The notes below the pieces were generated by a model that was given only the letters and a program-made list of their open reading frames with translations, had not been told where the DNA came from and made no database searches. Positions 1 through 7,428 of a stretch of 64,000 nt of DNA are shown piece by piece; the first letter of the stretch is position 1; each line of letters begins with the position of its first letter. The stretch comes from Nonomuraea sp. SYSU D8015 (lineage in GTDB: Bacteria > Actinomycetota > Actinomycetes > Streptosporangiales > Streptosporangiaceae): positions 930,001-994,000 of the forward strand of contig NZ_VJYI01000002.1 of NCBI RefSeq assembly GCF_008065375.1, given 5' to 3'. The position numbers and the translations under genes were made by a program.

Positions 1-245
1 ACAACAAGGAACTCGTCGCCGCCGTCAAGGTCACGGACATGCCGGAGTCGTACCGGCTGACGCTGCGGCACGAGGCCGATTGGAACACCGTGACCGGCAG
101 GCTGGCGCGGATGCCGGGCGTGGGCCAGGTGCACAACCGGAGATGCTCCGAGACCAAGGTGAAGCTGGTCGCGGAATACGGGTTCAGCGACGTGCCCGGC
201 ACCGGCGCCCTCGAGCGCAAGGCCTGCAGGCCGGGCGCGGGATAG
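1..245 (+). CDS. C-terminal part of an FtsX-extracellular-domain membrane protein (cut by window edge)
   Basis: The reading frame is open from the first base (codon split over bases 1-2) to a TAG at 243-245, leaving about 80 residues. It contains the same stretch found twice in the protein at 858-1856: an N-K-x-L-V/I block, then T-D-M-P-E-S-Y-R-L, then an M-P-G-V-G-Q-V strand, and the same Cys-rich C-terminus with C-S-E-T-K-V-K. It is therefore the last domain of a paralogue of that protein, here truncated only by the window. The homologous domain in cell-division FtsX projects outside the membrane and contacts peptidoglycan hydrolase partners. The presence of a second copy next door suggests a duplicated module. 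Confidence 0.75.
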   Translation, partial: NKELVAAVKVTDMPESYRLTLRHEADWNTVTGRLARMPGVGQVHNRRCSETKVKLVAEYGFSDVPGTGALERKACRPGAG

Positions 246-276
246 GCGGAATCCAGGCGCCGGCCCGTGGCGGTCG

Positions 277-861
277 GTGGAAGATGACCCGGTGACGGAA
301 GCAGCAGAGGAGGCCGCCGGGCGTCTCTGTTACGTGGAAGTCGAACTACTCACCCAAGAAGAGGCGCTGACGCGGCAGCGGGTCGACGTGGCGGCGATCT
401 TCGCCGAGCATCACGTGGGCCTCGTACGGCTCGCTCTGATCATGGTCGGTGATCGGGCGACCGCCGAGGACGTCGTGCAGGAGGCGTTCGCCCGCACCCA
501 CGCCGGCTGGGGGCGACTGCGCGACGGCGACAAGGCCCTGGCCTATGTGCGTTCGGCGGTGCTCAACGGGTGCCGGTCGGTGCTGCGCAGGCGGGCGACG
601 GTGTTCCGGCGCGCGGTGCCGTACGAGCCGCCCGTCTGGTCGGCGGAGAGCGCCGCACTCGTGGGGGAGGAGCGGCGCGAGGTGCTGCTCGCCCTGCGGC
701 GGCTGCCACGCAGGCAGCGCGAGGCGCTGATCCTTCGCTACTACCTCGACCTGACCGACCAGGAGATCGCCGACACCATGGGGATCGGCGCCGGCACGGT
801 CAGGTCCACGATCGCACGAGGGCTGGCCGCCCTCGGCCGAGCCCTAGGGGAGGGTTCATGA
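277..861 (+). CDS. SigE-family RNA polymerase sigma factor
   Basis: 194 residues. Region 2 spans about residues 38-105, with the D-R-A-T-A-E-D-V-V-Q-E-A-F core that binds RNA polymerase. Region 4 spans about 130-188, with L-P-R-R-Q-R-E-A-L-I-L-R-Y-Y followed by a helix-turn-helix (D-Q-E-I-A-D-T-M-G-I-G-A-G-T-V-R-S). This is the two-region layout of small ECF/SigE-like factors. The stop codon overlaps the start of the next gene (ATGA at 858-861), so the FtsX-domain membrane protein is translationally coupled and may act as its anchor or anti-sigma. That role is inferred from position only. The first ATG (277) is used; GTG at 292 is an equally possible start because neither has a well-spaced ribosome binding site. 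Confidence 0.85.
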   Translation: MEDDPVTEAAEEAAGRLCYVEVELLTQEEALTRQRVDVAAIFAEHHVGLVRLALIMVGDRATAEDVVQEAFARTHAGWGRLRDGDKALAYVRSAVLNGCRSVLRRRATVFRRAVPYEPPVWSAESAALVGEERREVLLALRRLPRRQREALILRYYLDLTDQEIADTMGIGAGTVRSTIARGLAALGRALGEGS

Positions 862-1856
862 ACAGCCCGGTGGAAGACAGACTGCGCGAAGCCCTCCTCG
901 AGGCGGGCGCGACGATCGACCCCGGCACGCTCAGGCCGCTGCGTGCGCCGGAGCGGCGGCGGTTCGGAGTGGATTTCCGGCTGGTGGCCGTGGCGGTGGC
1001 CGTGGTGTTCGCGGGGGCGGCGACGGCCGTGGGGCTCGGCGGACATCAGGGCGTGGACCGGGTGGTGGCCACGGATCCTGAGCCGACTCAGAGCGGCGAG
1101 GTGGAGATGGCCGTTTTTCTCTGTACGAAGTCGGCGCCGAAACGGAGCTGCCGGGGAAAGAACGTCACCCGTGACGAAGTGATGGCGATCGAGCGGAAGG
1201 TGACAGGGCTTCCGCAGGTCAAAGAGGTCTTCTTCGTCAACCAGGCGTCGGCATACGCTGAGTTCAGGATCGAGTACGCAGACAACAAGACGCTGCTGGA
1301 TTCGGTCAAGGTCACCGACATGCCGCCGTCGTTCAGGCTGAAGCTGGTGGAAGGAGCCGACCCGCGGAAGGTGGTGCAGGAGCTGGGCGGGATGCCCGGG
1401 ATCCGGAGCGTAGGGGAGAAGGCTCCCACCAAACCCACCCCGTCGTGGAAGGCCCACATCAGCGCCTTCCTCTGCAGCAAGGGATCGGCGATGCCGGCCT
1501 GCCGCGGCAAGGCGGTGACGAATGCCCAGAGGAAGGCCATCAGAGAACTGATCGAGGGCATGCCCGAGGTTCGGTCGTACTTCTTCGAGGACCAGAAGAC
1601 GGCATACGAGAACTTCCGGCACGCGTACAGCGACAACAAGGCGCTTATCGAGGCGACCAGAGTGGAGGACATGCCGGAATCGTTCAGATTGGTGCTCAAG
1701 CGGGAGTCCAAGTGGGCCGAGGTGGTCGGCGAGCTGAAGCGGCAACCAGGGGTGAGCCAGGTCACCTACCACACGTGTCTGGACGTCAAGGCCCAGCTGA
1801 GCGAGCGTTACGGATTGTTCCCGCCGGACAACAAGGTCTGCCCGGCACGCAAGTGA
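858..1856 (+). CDS. Membrane-anchored protein with two FtsX-like extracellular domains
   Basis: 332 residues. A short cytoplasmic N-terminus (1-40) precedes one membrane helix (about 41-60, alanine/valine rich). Two similar outside domains follow (about 83-190 and 198-300) and a Cys-containing tail. Each domain has the F-L-C-x9-C-R-G-K start and the D-M-P-x-S-F-R-L strand typical of the FtsX periplasmic/extracellular domain. There is no FtsX permease core, so it is not a cell-division FtsX. ATG at 858 overlaps the sigma-factor stop, so both are probably made from one message. The N-terminal 40 residues would face RNA polymerase and could hold the sigma factor while the outside domains sense the wall; this is inference. 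The fragment at 1-245 is a paralogue. Confidence 0.8.
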   Translation: MNSPVEDRLREALLEAGATIDPGTLRPLRAPERRRFGVDFRLVAVAVAVVFAGAATAVGLGGHQGVDRVVATDPEPTQSGEVEMAVFLCTKSAPKRSCRGKNVTRDEVMAIERKVTGLPQVKEVFFVNQASAYAEFRIEYADNKTLLDSVKVTDMPPSFRLKLVEGADPRKVVQELGGMPGIRSVGEKAPTKPTPSWKAHISAFLCSKGSAMPACRGKAVTNAQRKAIRELIEGMPEVRSYFFEDQKTAYENFRHAYSDNKALIEATRVEDMPESFRLVLKRESKWAEVVGELKRQPGVSQVTYHTCLDVKAQLSERYGLFPPDNKVCPARK

Positions 1857-1967
1857 TCTCGGCCAATATCCCACCCGTCACCCCTGACCTCCATCGCGCA
1901 GACCCACGTAATGTGGCAACGAAGGCCGCAAGAACCCCCTAGGCCGTCAGGAGGCGAGCTCGAGCCC

Positions 1968-2813
1968 ATGGGAATGATCATGGCCGTGAGCTTCACCCGC
2001 TACGGGAGGCTCTACTACCTCGACCCCGGCGAGCACAGCCCGAAAGTGGGTGACAAGGTGCTCGTGCCGACGGACTCCGGTCCTGAGGTGGCGGAGTGCG
2101 TGTGGGCGCCGCAATACACGAGCGAGGACATCGACGGGCTGCCGGTGTGCGCGGGACTCGCGGGCGAGGAACACCTCGCCCGCGACGAGTCCAACAAGCG
2201 TCGCAGGGCCGAGGCCCGGAGCGTGTCGAAACGCCTCATCAAACGGCACACGCTGCCGATGAAGGTGGTCGGGGTCGACTACCTCGACCAGGACAACATC
2301 TACACGGTCTATTTCTCGGCGCCGCACCGCGTGGATTTCCGCGCCCTCGTCCGCGACCTGGCCCGCAACCTCCGGGCCCGCGTCGAGCTGCGGCAGATCG
2401 GTCCGAGGGACGAGGCGCGGCTGCAGGGCGGCATCGGTCCCTGCGGTCGTGACCTGTGCTGCGCCACGTTCCTGAAGGACTTCGAGCCGGTGTCGGTGCG
2501 GATGGCCAAGGACCAGGACCTTCCGGTCAATCCGTTGCGGATCGCGGGGGCGTGCGGGCGGCTCATGTGCTGCCTGAAGTATGAGCACCCGCTCTACCAG
2601 GAGTTCCGGGCGTCGGCTCCCCGGGTGGGGGCGAGCGTGGAGACCCCGCAGGGGGCCGGCACCGTGGTGGGCCACAACGTGCCGTCCGACTCGGTGGTGG
2701 TGCGGCTGAACGACGGCGGGCGGCGGTGCGCGTGCTCGAAGGCGAGCGTGTGCGCGCCGCGGAAGGCGTACGACTCGACGTACGGAGGGGAGCCGGGAGG
2801 GGAGTCGAGGTAG
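1968..2813 (+). CDS. ricT: PSP1-domain protein, RicT/YaaT-like Fe-S complex subunit
   Basis: 281 residues. The C-terminal half holds the PSP1 cysteine pattern C-G-R-D-L-C-C and C-G-R-L-M-C-C-L. In Bacillus RicT these cysteines help bind an iron-sulfur cluster in the RicAFT complex that supports mRNA maturation. Actinobacterial homologues are usually single-copy neighbours of tRNA genes, and tRNA-Thr follows here. Three in-frame ATGs lie close together (1968, 1974, 1980), and an AGGAGG at 1949-1954 precedes them. 1968 is chosen as the most upstream, but spacing (13 nt) would also suit the later ones poorly, so the exact start is uncertain by a few residues. Partners RicA and RicF are not seen in this window. 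Confidence 0.8.
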   Translation: MGMIMAVSFTRYGRLYYLDPGEHSPKVGDKVLVPTDSGPEVAECVWAPQYTSEDIDGLPVCAGLAGEEHLARDESNKRRRAEARSVSKRLIKRHTLPMKVVGVDYLDQDNIYTVYFSAPHRVDFRALVRDLARNLRARVELRQIGPRDEARLQGGIGPCGRDLCCATFLKDFEPVSVRMAKDQDLPVNPLRIAGACGRLMCCLKYEHPLYQEFRASAPRVGASVETPQGAGTVVGHNVPSDSVVVRLNDGGRRCACSKASVCAPRKAYDSTYGGEPGGESR

Positions 2814-2904
2814 GCCGGGCGTACGGTCTGCCGGGGTATGAGGTGATCGATGGGAGCGAGAACCCCTCGGGCTCCTGTAGACTCTTTCACGCCGTACGGC
2901 ACCC

Positions 2905-2978
2905 GCCGCCTTAGCTCAGTCGGCCAGAGCACTTCACTCGTAATGAAGGGGTCTGGGGTTCGAATCCCCAAGGCGGCT
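2905..2978 (+). tRNA. tRNA-Thr (anticodon CGT)
   Basis: A full cloverleaf can be drawn. The 7-bp acceptor stem is GCCGCCT with AGGCGGC. The D-loop contains AGTCGG, the anticodon stem CTTCA/TGAAG carries the loop CTCGTAA with anticodon CGT, and the T-arm GGGGTTCGAATCCCC is canonical. The discriminator base is T, and CCA is not encoded. It reads ACG threonine codons. Confidence 0.95.
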
Positions 2979-2986
2979 CCCAGTTC

Positions 2987-3020
2987 AAGGCCCTCTCGGA
3001 GAATCCGGGAGGGCCTTTTG
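2987..3020 (+). terminator. Rho-independent terminator after tRNA-Thr
   Basis: A hairpin pairs AAGGCCCTCTCGGA with TCCGGGAGGGCCTT (one G-T wobble) around a GAA loop and is followed by TTTT. It lies 8 bases after the tRNA. Confidence 0.85.
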
Positions 3021-3248
3021 CGTGGGCGTACAGCAGCGAGGACGGCTACGGCTTCTCCCTCACCGAGCTTGGTCGGCGATGACGAACACGCGCGGCACCA
3101 CGCGCCTCGGGTTTGCGATCTTGCTGAAGTTCTGCACCCAGGACGGCTGTTTCCCGCGAGGACGCTTGGAGCTCACTCCAATGACCTGACATGTCATACT
3201 GCGCCCGCAGTGAGCGATCTCGACAAGGGATCGAGGGACGGGAGCCGC

Positions 3249-3588
3249 ATGGAGCTACGGGACATCGAGAATCTTTCCGACCCTTGCCGAGGAGCTGCAC
3301 TTCGGCCGGACCGCTGAGCGGCTGCACGTCTCCGTGGCGGCGGTCAGCAAGGCGCTCAAGAAGCAGGAACGGGCCATCGGTGTCGAGCTCTTCGCTCGCG
3401 ACAGCCGCAATGTACGACTCACGCCGGTGGGCGAGCAGCTCCGCGACGACCTACGCCAGCTGCATCAGGGGTTGACGCAGAGCCTGGAGCGGGCCCGGTT
3501 GGCGGCCCTTCGCGCGCGTGGTGCGTCCAAAGAACACGCCCGTCGGGAGGTAAATCGGGATATGCCCTTCTCTGGCGCTGCGGCATGA
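3249..3588 (+). pseudogene. LysR-family regulator remnant, frameshifted and truncated
   Basis: ATG at 3249 starts M-E-L-R-D-I-E, the usual LysR opening. After an extra A at 3270 the frame must shift to continue as I-F-P-T-L-A-E-E-L-H-F-G-R-T-A-E-R-L-H. From there a good winged-helix DNA-binding domain runs to V-R-L-T-P-V-G-E-Q. The protein then ends at about 110 residues, whereas LysR proteins have about 300, so the whole effector-binding domain is missing. The stop at 3586-3588 overlaps the start of the next gene. A TGACATGTCA palindrome at 3187-3196 lies 53 bases upstream and may be a relic of its operator. The single-base insertion could also be a sequencing error, but the missing C-terminus could not. 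Confidence 0.75.
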
Positions 3589-3965
3589 ACATCGTCAATT
3601 CCGCTGTATCCCTGACCGTCGCAGACCCGGCCGCTTCCAGCCGGTTCTTCACCAGTCATCTCGGTTTCCGAGAAGTCCTGGTCGGCGAGGAGTTCATCGC
3701 GCTGGGCCGTGACGACGCGGCCGTTGACCTGGTCCTGGTGGAGCGCGATCTCGAGCGGTGGCAACCGGGACAGGGACTGGCGGAGGTAATCGTGGTGTTC
3801 ACGGTCACCGGCCTCGCCGCCGAGTACGAGCGGTTGCGCAGTGAAGGCGCCATCATCACCATCCCGCTCCGGAGGGAGCCGTGGGGCGAGCTGCTGATGC
3901 AGCTCACCGACCCCAACGGCGTGGCGATCCAGCTCATCGAGGGGATTTCCCCGATCTCGGGCTGA
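3585..3965 (+). CDS. VOC-family (glyoxalase/bleomycin-resistance fold) protein
   Basis: 126 residues with the paired beta-alpha-beta-beta-beta layout of the vicinal oxygen chelate fold. It opens with S-V-S-L-T-V-A-D-P-A-A-S-S-R-F-F and ends with L-T-D-P-N-G-V-A-I-Q-L-I-E, the usual final strand with the metal-binding Glu. Substrate cannot be told; members include glyoxalases, dioxygenases and antibiotic-binding proteins. Its ATG (3585) sits inside the stop of the LysR remnant, so translation may have depended on coupling to it. Confidence 0.75.
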   Translation: MNIVNSAVSLTVADPAASSRFFTSHLGFREVLVGEEFIALGRDDAAVDLVLVERDLERWQPGQGLAEVIVVFTVTGLAAEYERLRSEGAIITIPLRREPWGELLMQLTDPNGVAIQLIEGISPISG

Positions 3966-4207
3966 CTCCCGACCGGCCGAACCGCTCGTGTCTTTCACCG
4001 GTACCGGTACCGGCTCACCGCCGACCATGCGCCGCCGTGTCAGCGGTCGCGTCAGCACGGCGACGGCCCGGTATCAGAGCGGTCGGCGACGGTAGATGCC
4101 GTGACCACGCCGAGCTCACCTCCGACGCTCGTGGGTCGCTCATCGAAACCATGAGCGCCCCGCCGGGGCGGGTCTCGCAAGATCGAACACTGTAGGCAAG
4201 GAGATTC

Positions 4208-5440
4208 ATGATGGAAAAAGGCAACAGCGGCTTCTCCGAAGCAGGGCTGCGCAGGCTGCGCGGGGTGCTGGTACGGCATGTCGAGTCCGGGAAGATCCCG
4301 GGGCTTGTCGCCCTGGTCAGCCGGGGCGGCCAGACGCACGTCGAAGCGGTCGGGACGATGCGCCATGACGGTGGCGCGCCGATGCGCCGGGACACGATCT
4401 TCCGGATGGCCTCCACGTCGAAGCCGGTTTCGATGGCGGCGGCGATGGTGTTGCTGGATGAGTGCCGGCTGCGGCTGGATGACCCGGTGGAGCCGTGGCT
4501 GCCCGAACTCGCCGACCGGCGGGTGCTGAAGCGGATCGACGGCCCGTTGGACGACACCGTGCCGGCGCGGCGGCCGATCACCGTACGGGACGTGCTGACC
4601 TCCACGTTCGGGCTCGGCATGGACATGACGGCACTGGGCACCCCGATCATGAACGCGGTCTTCGAGCAGGGGCTCACACCCAACCTGCCGGAGCCGATGC
4701 CCGAGCCGGATGAGTGGATGCGCCGCCTGGGCGCGCTTCCGCTGATGCACCAGCCCGGGGAGCGCTGGCAGTACCACATCAGCAACGATCTCCTCGGCGT
4801 GCTGGTGGCCAGGGTCACGGGCCAGTCGTTCGAGGAGTTCCTGCGTGAGCGCATCTTCGAGCCGCTGGGCATGACCGACACCGGTTTCCACGTGCCCGCC
4901 GACCAGATCGACCGGCTGCCGACCCTGTATGCCCCCGACCCGCAGACCGGCGAGTTCCTCGTGTGGGACGAGGCCAAGGGGGGACGCTGGAGCGAGCCTC
5001 CGGCGTTCCAGGGCGGCGGCGGCGGGCTGGTCTCCACCGCCGACGACTACCACGCCTACTTCCGGATGCTGCTCAATGGCGGGATGCACGGCAGCGAGCG
5101 GATCCTGTCCCGGCCCGCCGTCCAGTTGATGACCACCAACCGCCTCACGCCCGAGCAGCAAGCCGCCCGGCACGCCATGGCCGTCGGCAACGTCCATATC
5201 TCGCACGGCCAAGGGCAGCACGGCGGCTGGGGTTTCGGGATGGCGGTGCGCACCTACCGCGGCGACTACGCGCCCATCGGCCAGTTCGGCTGGGACGGCG
5301 GAAGCGGCACGGCGACCTACGCCGACCCCGGCAACCAGCTCACCGGGATCCTGCTCACCCAGGTCGGGGCGTCCACCCCGGATTCGATGCGGCTCATCCA
5401 CGACTTCTGGACCACGCTCTACCAGGCAATCGACGACTGA
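4208..5440 (+). CDS. Serine hydrolase of the beta-lactamase (class C/EstB) family
   Basis: 410 residues with no signal peptide, so probably cytoplasmic. The catalytic S-x-x-K is S69-T-S-K72 in an R-M-A-S-T-S-K context. A tyrosine motif W-Q-Y-H-I-S-N-D and a C-terminal G-W-D-G-G-S-G-T loop complete the active site as in EstB-like esterases. Such enzymes hydrolyse esters, amides or D-amino-acid peptides; the natural substrate is unknown. AAGGAG at 4199-4204 supports the ATG at 4208. It is the first of three serine hydrolases on this strand, but differs clearly in sequence from the next two. A strong terminator follows. Confidence 0.85.
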   Translation: MMEKGNSGFSEAGLRRLRGVLVRHVESGKIPGLVALVSRGGQTHVEAVGTMRHDGGAPMRRDTIFRMASTSKPVSMAAAMVLLDECRLRLDDPVEPWLPELADRRVLKRIDGPLDDTVPARRPITVRDVLTSTFGLGMDMTALGTPIMNAVFEQGLTPNLPEPMPEPDEWMRRLGALPLMHQPGERWQYHISNDLLGVLVARVTGQSFEEFLRERIFEPLGMTDTGFHVPADQIDRLPTLYAPDPQTGEFLVWDEAKGGRWSEPPAFQGGGGGLVSTADDYHAYFRMLLNGGMHGSERILSRPAVQLMTTNRLTPEQQAARHAMAVGNVHISHGQGQHGGWGFGMAVRTYRGDYAPIGQFGWDGGSGTATYADPGNQLTGILLTQVGASTPDSMRLIHDFWTTLYQAIDD

Positions 5441-5558
5441 CCCCGAGCCCCCGTCCCGGTACGCCCGCCCTCAACCCACGGCACCCAACGGCCGGCCCCT
5501 GGCGGCCGAACCGGCGACATTTCCGGCGAGGTCTGGTCCTGGCCTGTTTACCAAGGCC

Positions 5559-5593
5559 GGGTCGCCCGACGGTGAGATCCCGTCGGGCGACCC
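5559..5593 (+). terminator. Terminator-type hairpin after the first serine hydrolase
   Basis: Perfect 14-bp inverted repeat GGGTCGCCCGACGG / CCGTCGGGCGACCC with a 7-nt loop. There is no T-run, as is common in actinomycetes. Confidence 0.6.
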
Positions 5594-5670
5594 GACCTGA
5601 GCAACCGAGATACCCCGGGCACCCACAGGACCGCATTCCACATCCGTCCGATTCAAAGGAGCGCACAACC

Positions 5671-7233
5671 ATGTCCATCACCCTCACCGACCAGGACAAG
5701 ATCACCCTGTGGACCGCCGCATGGGGCGCCGTCTCGCTGATGTCCGCCGCCGGTGCCGCCGGCTCGGCCCACAGGGCCGGCACCGAGGGCTCCATCGCCC
5801 TGACCTCCGCGACCGGCCTGGTCGGGCACGTGCTCGCCAAGAAGCCCAAGGGCGCGAAGCTGAACGGCAAGTCCGTGGCCGAACTCGCCGACACCGTGCT
5901 GCCGGCCCTGACCGCGGCCATGAGCCTGCTCAAGGAGCAGGCTCCGGCCGAGGCCGGCAACTTCCGCAGCACCGTCATCATCGCCATCGACGCAGCCACC
6001 CGGACCCACCAGGGCGAGCCCAGCCCCACCATGGCGGAGATGGCCCGCAAGATCACCGAAGCCCTCGACGCCGCTTCGGCCACGCCCGGGGTGGCCACCC
6101 CGGACAGCGGTGTGGCCGTGCCGCAGGCCACTGCCGGGCAGGATCGCCCGGAGCTGCAGAAGATCATTCAGGAGATGGTCGATTCCGGTTTCGTCGGGGT
6201 GACGCTGCGCGTACGCGATGAGCGGGGCGAGTGGGTCGGCAGCGCCGGGGTGGGCGAGTTCGGCGGGACCGAAGAGCCACCGGCGAACGGGCACTTCCGT
6301 ATCGGCAGCAACACCAAGACCTTCACCGCCACCGTGGTGCTGCAGCTGGTGGCCGAGGGCAGGCTCGGGCTGGACGATGTGGTGGCCGGCTACCTGCCCG
6401 AGTTCGGGCTGGACGAACGGATCACGGTGCGGATGCTGCTGCAGCACACCAGCGGGGTGTTCAACTTCACCGGCGATTACTACCCCGAGTTCGTGCCGGG
6501 GATCGTCTATCAGGGCAAGGAGTGGGTGGAGGGCCGGTTCCGCACCTACCGACCCGAAGAGCTGGTCCGGCTGGCGCTGTCCAAGCCGGCGAAGTTCGAG
6601 CCGGGCACCGACTGGAGCTACGCCAACACCAACTACGTGCTGGCCCGGCTGCTGGTCGAGAAGGTCACCGGCCGCTCGCTGGGCGAGGAGATGCAGCGGC
6701 TGATCCTGGGGCCGCTCGCCCTGTCGGGCACGGTGGTGCCGGACACCTCGACGGACGTTCCCACGCCGCACGCCCACGCCTACTACCGGTATGAGGAGGA
6801 CGGCCAGGAGAAGGTGGTCGACGTCACCCGCCAGAACCCGTCCTGGATCTCGACCGGCGGTGACATGATCTCGACCACCGCCGACCTGGCCACGTTCATC
6901 TCCGCGTTGGTGGGTGGCAGGCTGCTGCCGGCCGAGCTGCTGGCCGAGATGTGCACGCCGGAATCGAAGGCGGGCTACGGCCTGGGGGTGTTCGTGCAGG
7001 ACGTGCCGGGCGGCGGCAAGGTCATCACCCACAACGGCGGCATCACCGGCCACGCGGGGTTGATGTACAGCACGCCCGACGGCAGCAAGACGCTCACCGC
7101 CTCGCTGAACTATGTCGACGACGCCGACCTGTCCATGAGCGGCCCGTTCCAGGAGGCGACGCAGAGGCTCGTAGGGGAAGTGTTCGGCGGCGGGCAGGCC
7201 GGGCTGGCTGACGCGGCCGAGCCGGCTCAGTAG
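5671..7233 (+). CDS. Fusion: unknown 135-residue N-terminal module + D,D-peptidase-like serine hydrolase
   Basis: 520 residues from ATG 5671 (AAGGAG nearby). Residues 1-135 are a helical Ala-rich module starting M-S-I-T-L-T-D-Q-D-K with no signal peptide; similar stand-alone small proteins occur in actinomycetes, but I cannot name a function. From about residue 136 the sequence matches the next gene: P-G-V-A-T/P-G-M-A-T, then the S-x-x-K motif S213-N-T-K216, Y317-A-N319 and H454-N-G. In the next gene this junction falls at the signal-peptide cleavage region. The fusion has thus replaced an export signal with a cytosolic module, so a normally secreted enzyme would stay inside. Its catalytic residues look intact. 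Confidence 0.8.
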   Translation: MSITLTDQDKITLWTAAWGAVSLMSAAGAAGSAHRAGTEGSIALTSATGLVGHVLAKKPKGAKLNGKSVAELADTVLPALTAAMSLLKEQAPAEAGNFRSTVIIAIDAATRTHQGEPSPTMAEMARKITEALDAASATPGVATPDSGVAVPQATAGQDRPELQKIIQEMVDSGFVGVTLRVRDERGEWVGSAGVGEFGGTEEPPANGHFRIGSNTKTFTATVVLQLVAEGRLGLDDVVAGYLPEFGLDERITVRMLLQHTSGVFNFTGDYYPEFVPGIVYQGKEWVEGRFRTYRPEELVRLALSKPAKFEPGTDWSYANTNYVLARLLVEKVTGRSLGEEMQRLILGPLALSGTVVPDTSTDVPTPHAHAYYRYEEDGQEKVVDVTRQNPSWISTGGDMISTTADLATFISALVGGRLLPAELLAEMCTPESKAGYGLGVFVQDVPGGGKVITHNGGITGHAGLMYSTPDGSKTLTASLNYVDDADLSMSGPFQEATQRLVGEVFGGGQAGLADAAEPAQ

Positions 7234-7428
7234 ACAGGGCTGAGCGAGCTGCTCATCGTGCCGGAGCCGAGCATCGACTGTCTGCACGACGTCCGCGCGC
7301 GCCAGGGACGCGCCGCTACGCGAGCTGCCGGGAAAGCAGCCGCCTGCCTACCACCCGGCCCCCATACCCATCGACCCGAGTTGCTCGGCGAGATCTCCGC
7401 CCGGGCGCGCCACCAGAAACGAGGAACC

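Noticed and set aside
4963..5670. N-terminal extension of the fused serine hydrolase back to 4963
   Set aside because: It would overlap the upstream hydrolase in another frame; the start with a ribosome site and normal composition is 5671.
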